From Clostridia bacterium (GTDB lineage Bacteria; Bacillota; Clostridia; Oscillospirales; CAG-272), in NCBI GenBank assembly GCA_900767415.1, contig CAAFYZ010000031.1, positions 1 to 64,000 on the forward strand: DNA of 64,000 bases, read 5' to 3'. Below are positions 14,408 to 23,200 of the stretch, piece by piece. The translations under genes and the position numbers were made by a program. How positions within the stretch are numbered: position 1 is the first letter of the stretch; each line of letters begins with the position of its first letter. The notes beneath the pieces were generated by a model. The model saw only the letters and a program-made list of their open reading frames with translations, ran no database searches and was not told the DNA's origin.

Positions 14408-15047
14408 ATCTCCTGTCGGCATCCGTCGGATTCTCTCGTTTTTTCTCGGTGCCCTGTTCGTCCTTTTGTTTCTTGCCCTGCTCGTCAACGCATGGCTCTC
14501 GAAAAAAGAGGGGAAGCCGACCTTTATCGGCGGGTATGCGCTCCTTTGGGTTTCGACGGGGAGCATGGAGCCGACGATCCCTGCCCGGAGTTATATTCTG
14601 GTACGGGCGTCGGACGGCGTCGATCTGCCCGTTGGGACGGTCGTTACCTATCGCTCGCGGGACACGTTCTCTCCCGTCTACGGGTGTCTTGTCACACACA
14701 GGATCACGGCGTGCACGACAGAGGGGTATCGCACCGCGGGGGATAACGAGGCGTCACATCAGGACCCCGTCGCACTCACGTCTTCGGACGTCGTCGCGAC
14801 CTACGTTACAAATCTTCCGATACTCTCCGCCGTCGGCAGAGTCTTCGCCTCTCCCGTCGGACTGATACTGATTCTTGCGTTTTTCTTGTTTTTGATAACC
14901 TTTCTTTACATACCGGATATTATCTCGGTGTTGAAGGAAGGAAAAGAAGAAAAAATGGAAGAAGATAAAGAGACAATGATTCAGAGAAGAATCGAAGAAG
15001 AAATCAAAAAACTCGAAGAAGAACGGAAGGGAGGAGAAAAGAAATGA
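14397..15047 (+). CDS. ER-type signal peptidase I (SipW-like), second copy
   Basis: Starts inside the end of the preceding gene (11-base overlap), implying translational coupling. The 216 residues show an N-terminal membrane segment (about 12-34), catalytic Ser in VSTGSMEPTI, His in LVTHRIT, and a C-terminal membrane segment (about 152-178) followed by a highly charged cytoplasmic tail. The Ser/His pair marks the SipW/ER type. The tail contains ETMIQRRIEEEIKKLEEER from about residue 192, close to the tail of the first copy, although the catalytic halves have diverged clearly. Two such enzymes in one operon suggest two substrates (perhaps the two TasA-like proteins) or a hetero-oligomer. Confidence 0.85.
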   Translation: MKNKSPVGIRRILSFFLGALFVLLFLALLVNAWLSKKEGKPTFIGGYALLWVSTGSMEPTIPARSYILVRASDGVDLPVGTVVTYRSRDTFSPVYGCLVTHRITACTTEGYRTAGDNEASHQDPVALTSSDVVATYVTNLPILSAVGRVFASPVGLILILAFFLFLITFLYIPDIISVLKEGKEEKMEEDKETMIQRRIEEEIKKLEEERKGGEKK

Positions 15048-17320
15048 GACGGCTGTACGGATTTTTGAAGCGGCACGGCACCGAGTGCACCTTCGCCCTG
15101 CTTGCGATGCTCTCCGCCTTCTTTTTCGTCCACGTGCTCTCCCTGTCCGCCGTCTATTCCGCCGGGGTCGGCGAGGAGGCGAAGCGGCGCGCCGACTTTT
15201 ACAGTAGCGGGACGAGCCGCTATGTGCGGGACGAAGAAGAGAATCTTCTCCACGAGGCGCAGTTCTTCTCGACGAAACTCGCCGCCGCCGAAGGGGAGTC
15301 GGAAGTCAATCGGATCATGAAAGAACTCTATCTTGCGGGGAGCCGCGAGCCGCTCTTTCTGACCGTTTGCCGCTTTTCGGGGGGCAAGGTGATCTCCTGG
15401 GACGGTACGCAGATGACCGAGTATCCCGAGATCGAAGAACTTCTCGCGGCGGAGGGAGACACGATCTCCCGCGTCTTCCAGTATGACAACCGCGTGCGCG
15501 CGATTGCCGCGTCGGTGCGCTGTGAGTCTCCCTATGCCGAGCGCGTCGCGCTTCTCTACGACCGGAGTGCCGTGGCACTGCCCAAGGGGGGGAGCACAGA
15601 CGGCGCGACGCTTTCGGAATTTACCCTGCTTTGCAAGCAGGACGGAAGAATCCTTGAACGGATCGAGAACACCGATACCTTCACCGTCGGCAACGAGCCG
15701 ATCCGCGACGGCGTGCTGAACCGACTTCTGACAAGCGACACGGACAGGGCGTCGGCAGACGCGGTGTTGCGTGAGGGCGGGAGCGGTGCCTATTCTTTCC
15801 GCTACGGCACGGACGACTATGTTCTGACGCTCTCTTCCTTCGGCCCGCAGGGCGGGTATCTCTCCCTTCTCGCGGTCTATCGGGTCGCCGATATTTACGG
15901 CGACGGCTTTGCCATGATGGAGAGCATCCGCGCCTCTCTTCTCGGACTTGCCGTGATGATCGTCGTGATGATCGTCGCGATGTTCTTCGCACACAGAGCG
16001 TCGAGAGAGCGGTTCTACCGTCTCGAGATGATCGACCCCGTGATCGGTTGCGCCACCCCGAAAAAATTCGAGGAAGATACCTCCGCCATTCTGCGGCGGC
16101 ATAAAACGACGAATTTTGCCCTCGTCTCTTTGAGGATCAATAACTTCGGCTATGTTCTCGAGCGGTTCGGCGATACGGCGAGCGAAGAGCTTGCAAAATA
16201 TACGGCGAACATCATCCGCGGCGCCCTGATGCTGGAAGAGACGTTCGCCTACGAAGGAGAAGGCGCTTTCCTCCTTTTCCTGCATTACAGGGAGAGACAG
16301 GCGTTTGTGGGACGGCTGAACGGAATGTATCTGCGCCTTTGCGCCTTTGACGGCATCGAAGAGGGAAAATATAAGGTCAATACCGCCTTTTCCGTCTACG
16401 AAATTGCGTGGGACGCCCGCGAGCCGATGCACAGTATGCTGGAAAAACTCAAAATCACCGAAGAGTCCGCGACGGTACAGGTCGGCTCGTTCAGTGCCTG
16501 CTTTTACGAAGACATTCTCGGCAAGAATCACCTGCGGAAAGCTGAGATCGAAGGTCGCATGGAGAACGCGCTCGAAAACAGCGAGTTCCACCTCTTCTAT
16601 CAGCCGAAATACAATCTTCGGAGCAAGACGCTCGACGGGTGCGAGATTCTGATCCGCTGGTACGACCCGAAACTCGGGAGTTACCGTACCCCCGACGTGT
16701 TCCTGCCCGTCTTCGAGGAAGACGGCTTTATCACGAAGATCGACCACTTCGTCTTCTATCGCGCCTGCGAGAACATCGCCGCGCGTGTCCGTGCGGGCGA
16801 GATCTCCTATCCCATATCGGTCAACGTGTCGCGCGTGACGGCGATCCAGCCGGACTTTACCGAGTATTATATCCGTATCAAGAAAAAGTTCGGCATCGAG
16901 GACAACTTCGTGACGCTGGAGTTCACCGAGAGTTTTGCCTTCGAGAATTACGACTATCTTTCCCGCACGGTTGCCACCCTGCACGAAAACGGGTTCCTCT
17001 GTTCCATCGACGACTTCGGGACGGGATATTCTTCCTATAATATTCTGAAGACCATAGAGATGGACGAGATCAAACTGGATAAGTTCTTCCTCGCCAAGGG
17101 GATCAGCGACGAGCGGGACGAGACGCTTTTGCGCAGTGTGATCGGGATGATCAAAAAACTCGGCATGAAAGTAACGCAGGAGGGCGTCGAGACGGCGGAC
17201 GATCTCCGCCGCATGGAGATGCTCGGGTGCGACGTCATTCAGGGCTACTGTTTTGCGAAGCCGATGAAATACGTCGACTATTGCGCGTTCGTGGATAAGA
17301 ACTTTGTAAAGCACGGATAA
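15044..17320 (+). CDS. Membrane GGDEF-EAL protein, probable c-di-GMP phosphodiesterase
   Basis: Start overlaps the previous stop by 4 bases (ATGA). The 758-residue protein has a membrane segment near residues 15-37, an extracytoplasmic sensor region to about 300, a second membrane segment (about 303-325), a GGDEF-family domain and a C-terminal EAL domain. The GGDEF signature is degenerate (EGEGAF near 403-408), so no cyclase activity is expected. The EAL domain retains its set: Glu534 in CEILIRW, Asn in NVSR, EFTES, Asp-Asp at 656-657 in DDFGTGYSS, Lys677 in KLDK, Glu713 in EGVE and QGY. It should hydrolyse c-di-GMP to pGpG. As the last gene of a c-di-GMP-responsive operon it is placed to give feedback. 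A strong terminator follows. Confidence 0.88.
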   Translation: MRRLYGFLKRHGTECTFALLAMLSAFFFVHVLSLSAVYSAGVGEEAKRRADFYSSGTSRYVRDEEENLLHEAQFFSTKLAAAEGESEVNRIMKELYLAGSREPLFLTVCRFSGGKVISWDGTQMTEYPEIEELLAAEGDTISRVFQYDNRVRAIAASVRCESPYAERVALLYDRSAVALPKGGSTDGATLSEFTLLCKQDGRILERIENTDTFTVGNEPIRDGVLNRLLTSDTDRASADAVLREGGSGAYSFRYGTDDYVLTLSSFGPQGGYLSLLAVYRVADIYGDGFAMMESIRASLLGLAVMIVVMIVAMFFAHRASRERFYRLEMIDPVIGCATPKKFEEDTSAILRRHKTTNFALVSLRINNFGYVLERFGDTASEELAKYTANIIRGALMLEETFAYEGEGAFLLFLHYRERQAFVGRLNGMYLRLCAFDGIEEGKYKVNTAFSVYEIAWDAREPMHSMLEKLKITEESATVQVGSFSACFYEDILGKNHLRKAEIEGRMENALENSEFHLFYQPKYNLRSKTLDGCEILIRWYDPKLGSYRTPDVFLPVFEEDGFITKIDHFVFYRACENIAARVRAGEISYPISVNVSRVTAIQPDFTEYYIRIKKKFGIEDNFVTLEFTESFAFENYDYLSRTVATLHENGFLCSIDDFGTGYSSYNILKTIEMDEIKLDKFFLAKGISDERDETLLRSVIGMIKKLGMKVTQEGVETADDLRRMEMLGCDVIQGYCFAKPMKYVDYCAFVDKNFVKHG

Positions 17321-17328
17321 GAAAAACG

Positions 17329-17357
17329 AAAAAACCGCGGAACACCCGCGGTTTTTT
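17329..17357 (+). terminator. Terminator at the end of the c-di-GMP locus
   Basis: AAAAAACCGCGG/CCGCGGTTTTTT with a 5-base loop, symmetric and able to act on both strands. Confidence 0.92.
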
Positions 17358-17392
17358 CTGATAAAAGAAGGAAGAAAAGCGAAAATTCCGTC

Positions 17393-17421
17393 TTGCAATC
17401 CGCCGCGGAATGTGCTATACT
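17393..17421 (+). promoter_or_regulatory. Promoter of the TetR gene
   Basis: TTGCAA-N17-TATACT, 35 bases before the start codon. Confidence 0.75.
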
Positions 17422-17455
17422 GAACCCGGGATCAAAAGACGGGAAGGAGACGGCT

Positions 17456-18010
17456 ATGTCGGAGATTACCAAGCGGGCACTCGAGCAGTCCTTAAAGAAC
17501 CTGCTCTTAAAAAAGCCCCTGACGAAAATCACCATCAATGACATCACCGAGGACTGCGGGATCAACCGCATGACCTTCTACTATCATTTTAAGGACATCT
17601 ACGACCTTGTCGAGTGGTCCTGCCTCGAAGACGCGCGCCGCGCGCTCGACGAAAAGAAAACGCACGATACGTGGCAGCAGGGCTTTCTTCAGATTTTCGC
17701 GGCGGTGAAGGAGAACAAACCCTTTATCATGAACGTTTACCGCTGTGTCCCGCGGGAGCAGGTGGAAAAATATCTGCGCCCTCTTGTGGATCGGCTCATT
17801 CTCGAGGTCATCGCAGAGGAGATTCATGATCTGCGCGTGCGGGAAGAAGATCAGAAGTTCATCGCCGACGTCTATGCGTATATTTTCATCGGGCTGATGC
17901 TCGACTGGATTAAGGACGATATGCGGGAGGACCCGAAAACGATTGTCGATCGCCTCGCAAAACTGATTACCGGCTCGGTCGCCGCCTCGCTCTCCCGTTT
18001 CGCCTATTGA
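17456..18010 (+). CDS. TetR-family regulator (DhaS-like)
   Basis: The ATG at 17456 has an AAGGAGA site; an upstream in-frame start at 17393 would fall on the promoter. The 184 residues begin with a TetR HTH (TKITINDITEDCGINRMTFYYHFKD), where the second helix and YYHF recognition helix are clear, followed by an all-helical ligand domain of the DhaS-like/TetR_C_8 kind. It lies directly upstream of the oleate hydratase gene in the same direction, separated by inverted repeats that contain TGATAAA half sites. It is therefore a likely fatty-acid-responsive repressor of the hydratase, by context only. Confidence 0.8.
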   Translation: MSEITKRALEQSLKNLLLKKPLTKITINDITEDCGINRMTFYYHFKDIYDLVEWSCLEDARRALDEKKTHDTWQQGFLQIFAAVKENKPFIMNVYRCVPREQVEKYLRPLVDRLILEVIAEEIHDLRVREEDQKFIADVYAYIFIGLMLDWIKDDMREDPKTIVDRLAKLITGSVAASLSRFAY

Positions 18011-18039
18011 TTTTATCAAAACGGACGGAATGATAAAAT
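18010..18039. promoter_or_regulatory. Inverted repeat, candidate operator
   Basis: ATTTTATCA and TGATAAAAT, perfect 9-bp arms 12 bases apart, right at the end of the TetR gene. The TGATAAA element recurs in the next hairpin. Confidence 0.35.
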
Positions 18040-18053
18040 TTTTTACACCTTCG

Positions 18054-18090
18054 CGCCCCGTGATAAAAAGTTTATCACGGGGCGTTTTCT
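18054..18090 (+). terminator. Perfect hairpin between TetR and oleate hydratase genes
   Basis: CGCCCCGTGATAAA-AAG-TTTATCACGGGGCG followed by TTTTCTG. A terminator for the TetR gene; its TTTATCA/TGATAAA core could double as an operator just upstream of the hydratase promoter. Confidence 0.8.
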
Positions 18091-18095
18091 GTTTA

Positions 18096-18123
18096 TTGTA
18101 AAAGGGCGAAAATTTGGTATAAT
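18096..18123 (+). promoter_or_regulatory. Promoter of the oleate hydratase gene
   Basis: TTGTAA-N16-TATAAT. The -10 box overlaps an in-frame ATG at 18122, which rules that ATG out as start. Confidence 0.6.
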
Positions 18124-18157
18124 GGATTCAGAAAATAAATTTCGGAGGTTTGAAACC

Positions 18158-19948
18158 ATGTATTATTCTTCTGGAACCTATGAATCCTTTGCCCGCCCGG
18201 AGAAGCCGAAGGACGCGGATAAAAAATCCGCCTATATCATCGGCACGGGACTTGCCGGACTGACGGCGGCATTCTACCTTGTCCGTGACGGACAGGTGAA
18301 GGGGGAGCACATCCACCTCCTTGAAAAACTGGATCTCGCCGGCGGCAGCTGCGACGGCAGAAAGGATGTCACGAAGGGATTTTTCATGCGCGGCGGACGT
18401 GAGATGGACAACCACTTCGAGGTGATGTGGGATGTCTTCCGCGACGTTCCTTCGATTGAGAATCCCGATCTTTCCGTGCTGGACGAATACTATTATCTGA
18501 ATAAGCACGACCCGAACTATTCGCTCTGCCGCGCGACGGTAAACTGCGGTGAGGACGCTCACACCGACAAGGAGTTCCGCCTCGATAAAGAGTCGGCGCT
18601 CGCCCTGTCGAAACTCTTCATTACCCCCGAAAAGGATCTTGAGGACAAGAAGATCTCGGACGTTCTGCCCGAGAGTTTCTGGAGCACGAACTTCTGGCTC
18701 TACTGGCAGACGATGTTCGCCTTCCAGACCTGGTCGAGTGCTTTGGAGATGAAGCGGTATCTTTGCCGCTACGTCCATCACATCGACGGTCTTCCCGACT
18801 TCAGCGCGCTCCGCTTCACGAAATACAACCAGTACGAGAGCATGATCCTGCCTCTGGTAAAATATCTCGAGTCGCACGGCGTCAGAATCGAGTACGGCAT
18901 GGATGTAAAGAATGTCGTCATCGAGACGGTCGGCGACAAGAAGATCGCAAGACAGATCGTATACCGTAAGGACGGAGAAGAGAAGACGATCGACCTCGTT
19001 GAAGACGATCTTGTCTTCGTCACCAACGGCTGCTGCACCGACACGAGTTGCTACGGCGACCAGACGCACGCCCCCGACCTCTCCGGACTGAAAAACGGAA
19101 AGGGCGAGTCGTGGGATATGTGGAAAGCCATCGCCGCCCAGGCGAAGAACGGCGAATACGGCAACCCCGACGCCTTCTGCTCCGACATCGAAGCGACCAA
19201 CTGGATGAGTGCCACCGTCGCCACCGCGAACGAGGAGATCCTCGACCACATCATCGGGATCTGCAAGCGCGACCCGAGAGCGGGCAAGGTTACGACCGGC
19301 GGTATCGTTACGGTCAAGGACAGCGTCGACAACTGGTATCTCTCCTGGACGATCAACCGTCAGCCGCAGTTCAAGGCGCAGGATAAGAACACCGTCCTGA
19401 TTTGGCTCTACGGTCTTCATACCGAGAGAGAGGGCAACTATGTGAAGAAGGCGATGCGCGACTGCACCGGTGAGGAGATCTGCCGTGAGTGGCTCTATCA
19501 TATCGGCGTGCCGACCGACAGGATCGAAACCCTCGCCAAAGAGGCGTGCAACACGACCACCTGCTTTATGCCCTATATCAACGCGTTCTTCCAGCCGAGA
19601 AAGAACGAAGACCGTCCTCTCGTCGTCCCGACCGGTGCCGTCAACTTCGCGTTCCTCGGTCAGTTCGCCGAGACGCCCCGCGACACCATCTTCACGACCG
19701 AGTATTCGATGCGTACGGGTATGGAAGCGGTCTACACCCTTCTCAACGTCGACCGCGGCGTTCCCGAAGTCTTCGGGAGCAAGTACGACGTGCGGGAACT
19801 TCTGAAAGCGTGCTACTACGCCATCGATAAAAAGAAGATCACCGACCTGAAGCTGACATGGAAGGAAAAACTCCTTTTGAAGGCCGTTCTTCATGCCACC
19901 GAAGGTACCGACATCGAACTTCTTCTCCGTGAGAACGGACTGATCTGA
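18158..19948 (+). CDS. ohyA: Oleate hydratase
   Basis: The ATG at 18158 has a CGGAGG site; the ATG at 18122 sits in the -10 box. The 596-residue protein matches the full-length oleate hydratase (myosin-cross-reactive antigen) family: an FAD-binding GTGLAGLTAAFYLVRDG segment, then LEKLDLAGGSCDG, the catalytic-loop motif RGGREMDNHFEVMWD with its conserved Glu, and C-terminal NFAFLGQFAETPRDTIFTTEYSMRTGMEAVY. The enzyme adds water to the cis-9 bond of oleate to give 10-hydroxystearate, using FAD structurally, at the membrane surface. In gut bacteria it detoxifies unsaturated fatty acids. A TetR regulator lies upstream and a strong terminator downstream. Confidence 0.95.
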   Translation: MYYSSGTYESFARPEKPKDADKKSAYIIGTGLAGLTAAFYLVRDGQVKGEHIHLLEKLDLAGGSCDGRKDVTKGFFMRGGREMDNHFEVMWDVFRDVPSIENPDLSVLDEYYYLNKHDPNYSLCRATVNCGEDAHTDKEFRLDKESALALSKLFITPEKDLEDKKISDVLPESFWSTNFWLYWQTMFAFQTWSSALEMKRYLCRYVHHIDGLPDFSALRFTKYNQYESMILPLVKYLESHGVRIEYGMDVKNVVIETVGDKKIARQIVYRKDGEEKTIDLVEDDLVFVTNGCCTDTSCYGDQTHAPDLSGLKNGKGESWDMWKAIAAQAKNGEYGNPDAFCSDIEATNWMSATVATANEEILDHIIGICKRDPRAGKVTTGGIVTVKDSVDNWYLSWTINRQPQFKAQDKNTVLIWLYGLHTEREGNYVKKAMRDCTGEEICREWLYHIGVPTDRIETLAKEACNTTTCFMPYINAFFQPRKNEDRPLVVPTGAVNFAFLGQFAETPRDTIFTTEYSMRTGMEAVYTLLNVDRGVPEVFGSKYDVRELLKACYYAIDKKKITDLKLTWKEKLLLKAVLHATEGTDIELLLRENGLI

Positions 19949-19962
19949 GAGTCGGAGAAAAG

Positions 19963-20005
19963 AAAGACCCCTGCGGGGTGCGAGAGCACCCCGCAGGGGT
20001 CTTTT
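19963..20005 (+). terminator. Terminator after ohyA
   Basis: AAGACCCCTGCGGGGTGC/GCACCCCGCAGGGGTCTT with a GAGA loop, followed by TT. Confidence 0.92.
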
Positions 20006-20068
20006 CGGGAGAGGGAAGTTTTCGTCGGCGTGCGTGCCACCCACAGTTGGCAGAGCGGGAAAAACAAA

Positions 20069-20101
20069 AAGAACCTTCCTTTCCGGGAAGGTTCTTTTTG
20101 T
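20069..20101. terminator. Bidirectional terminator between convergent genes
   Basis: AAAAAGAACCTTCC/GGAAGGTTCTTTTT. Serves the minus-strand peptide gene and backs up the ohyA terminator. Confidence 0.9.
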
Positions 20102-20114
20102 CGCGGATGCTTCG

Positions 20115-20246
20115 TTATCCGACGATTTCGTTCACGTCGATGATCGGAAGATCTGTTCCGTCACTGCCGCCGGAGGCGGTCAGAATATCGGAGAGATCCG
20201 TGTGGATCACCGAAAGTTCGGGAGAATAGTAAACTTTTCTTTTCAT
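20115..20246 (-). CDS. 43-residue acidic peptide of the TASGG type
   Basis: I start at the ATG whose AAAGGAG site overlaps the stop of the large upstream gene (14-base gap), so the two are translated from one mRNA. The peptide begins MKRKVYYSPELSVIHTDLSD, then ILTASGGSDG and an acidic end. Small proteins with a basic start, a central D-x-L/I-T-A/T-S-G-G motif and an acidic tail are common in gut Firmicutes and Bacteroidetes, often beside surface or exported proteins. The motif looks like a precursor or leader, but no maturation enzyme is evident nearby. Function unknown. Confidence 0.65.
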   Translation of the reverse strand: MKRKVYYSPELSVIHTDLSDILTASGGSDGTDLPIIDVNEIVG

Positions 20247-20259
20247 TTTAGATCTCCTT

Positions 20260-23200
20260 TCAGCGAGTAACGGAGTTTTTGTATGCGTTAGCAGAGTCCG
20301 CATACTTCGCGAGATGGAGGACGAGAGACTTCGTCTGTGCGCTCAGACCGTCGTAGGCATAGTATGCCGCGAGGTTATACGAGCCGCTCTGCGTCTTCCC
20401 GTCGGCGTCCGTGTAGGTGTAGGACACCGTGCGGAGCATACCGTAGGCGTAGGTCGTTACTTCGATGTAGGTTCTGCCGTCATCGCCGACCTTCACCGCC
20501 GAGGTGAGGGGCACACTGCCCGCCGTGAAGCGGAAGGTGTCGGCGAGTGTTGCATTTTCGGGATAGAAGACGAAAGCGGGTGTCGCACCGAGGGAGAGCC
20601 GTGCCGAGGAGAGACCCGGGACGGTCTGGCTCACGGCGGGGAGTTTTTCCGCGGCGAGTGCGCCGTTATAGTCCGCGCCGATCAGCGTGGCGATCGTCTC
20701 CTGCTTTTGCGCCGTCGAAGTGCCGAAACAGGTCATGGCTTCTCCGACGTAGGAGAGCATATCGCGCACCAGCGTCTTCGCTTCTTCGCCGACGCCTGTG
20801 CTCGCGAGGAGTTTCTTCGCATAGTTCGGCAGGGAGACATTGTAGGTCTTCGTGCGGAGTTCGCCGTTCACATGGAGTTTTACTTCGAGCGTATGCGTGT
20901 CGGTGCCGTCCTTCGCCGCGATGCGGAAGGGAACACAGTAGTAACTCTGACCGTCGATCTCCTTTTTCTCCAGCGTATAGAGAGCGGGAGATTTGCCGTC
21001 CAGCGTGATTTCTTTCACCGCGTCAAGGACGGGGACATACGTGTTGTATCCGAAGTCCGACCACAGCGTGATGTTGGATTTTACACGGAAGGCGGATTCG
21101 TCGAAGTCTTCGGTCGTCGGGGCACTTCCGATCGTCAGGGTCGGAAGATTCGTCGTATTGTCGAAGACGACATCACTGCCCGCCTCTTCGATCGCAAGGA
21201 CAAAGGTGATTTTGTGTCCCGCATTCGCACGGAGGTAGTCGCTGATATCCACACGGTTCTCGCCCTTCTTCGCATAGAAGGAGGTGAGGGCGGCACCGGT
21301 GGGCAGAGGCGCGTTTTCATAGGTCAGCGCACCGGGGAGCGTGAGGTCGTTCATGGCGTAGATCGTCACCTTCTGTCCTGTCGCTTCGGTCGCGGTCAGG
21401 GTGAGCCATGCCTCGTAGAGATCGGAGACGCTCGTCGTCTCGAAGGTCAGATAGGCACGCTTGATATCGGCGGGTGCGATCGGCTCGGGATTCGGGTACA
21501 CGGCGAGGGTGTCCGATGCGCCGCTGCCCGAGACGGCTGCCGCGGCTTCTTTGGTAAGGGACGTTTCGCTGAAGGTCGGGAGTTCTTCGATCTCGATGGT
21601 TTTGAGGGAAATGTTGACATCTTTGTAGTAGCCGTCATCCTTGCGGAATCCTTCATAGAGACGGAAGGCAATTTGCGGTTTTACACCGCTGACGGTCGTG
21701 CCACCCGCACTTGACATCAGATTGTCGGGGAACATCTCGGCGTTCGCCGTGAATTCCATCACATAGGTCTGATATTCCGTCGTCAGATCATAACGGTTGA
21801 CCGTGCCGGGGAAACTCGAGAAGATCAGATTGGTGGTAGTCCCTTTCATGTAAGCGGAGATGTCGGTCGCGATGCTGACATGAAGTTTTCCGGCTTCGCT
21901 TGCCTTGGCGGTAAACTTGATGCGATAGGTTTTTCCTTTGTTCGCTGTATTGCCGAAGATGCCGTCGAGCAGATTCCAGATCTGAATATTCTGTCCGGAG
22001 TTGCCTTTGGCAGGTTCTTGTGTAGTTCCGTCATAGTTGCGCGACGGGTTCAACACGAGCGTTTCGTTCTCGACACGACCGATTGCACCGACAGAGGCGA
22101 GATAACCGAAACCGGGTTGCTTCACGGTTTTGCTCGTTTTGAAGTCGAAGGAGGCGTTGTACGCAACGGGCGTATTGTCATTCAGAACGACCGCCTTGAC
22201 ATCGTCGATCGAGATCGTGACGTCTTTGTAAGTGCCGTCGGCATTCGAGAAACCACCGAACGCGGAGAAACGCAGATTCAGTGGCGTGGTTGCCGATGTC
22301 GTCTGCATGGCTTCGGTCACGGCAAACTCAAAGGTGAAGGTTTTCCATTCCGCTGTCAGTGCCGCGTTGCCCGAGACACCGGGGAATTTCGTAAAGTTGT
22401 AGTCGCCGCCATAAGCGGAAAGCCCGAGGTCGAGCGTGCCGTCGATCGTACTCTTCGCGCGGAAGGTGATCCGTACGGTCTGCCCGACATAGGAGGCGTT
22501 TTTCCAGAGGGGATTGAGAAGAGATTCCAGCTGGACATTCTGACCGCTGTTGCCGGCGGTTCCGTTGTTTGCGGGGACGAGTTGCAACTCGCCGTCCTTC
22601 CACTGCCAGACTTCACCGTTCTTGCAGGCGTAACCCGTACGATAGATCGACGGCTTTGCCGTAAAGTCATTTTCTCCGATTGCGATATCCGGGGTCTTGT
22701 CGACGAGGGAGACGGTGACTTTGCTCGGGACTTCTTCGACACGGAGATCGTCGAGGGTGATGGTGGCATCCTTGTAAGTGCCGTCAGCGTTCTTAAATCC
22801 TTCGAAGAAGCGGAGCGCAAGTCCGAGTTTTTGCGAAGACACGGTCTTGTCGGCGTTGTAAAGGGTGAACATGGATTCCGTCGCCGTGAATTCCACGGTA
22901 AAGGTCTGTTCGGTCGTCGTCAGGTTAACCGGGACGTTGAAGTCGGGGAAGGGCTTCCATTTATAACCGGTGAAGTCGGCAAGTTTTCCGTTCGCGTCAT
23001 AAGCGTCGCCGTTGGTTGTCATACTGAGATCGAGTTTGCCTTCCAGCGTTGCGGACGCTTTGAAAGTGATACGATAGGTCTTGCCGATGTTGGCTTTGTC
23101 CGCCCAGATGCTGTCGAACACGCCGAGGAGTTTAACGTTTTGATTGCCGTTTCCTTTTGCCGGCACGGTGGGGTCGGTCGCCGCGTGATTGTTCGCGTCT

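Noticed and set aside
11834..14566. Long minus-strand open frame of 910 codons
   Set aside because: Antisense to the 842-residue protein, no family motif; a compositional shadow.
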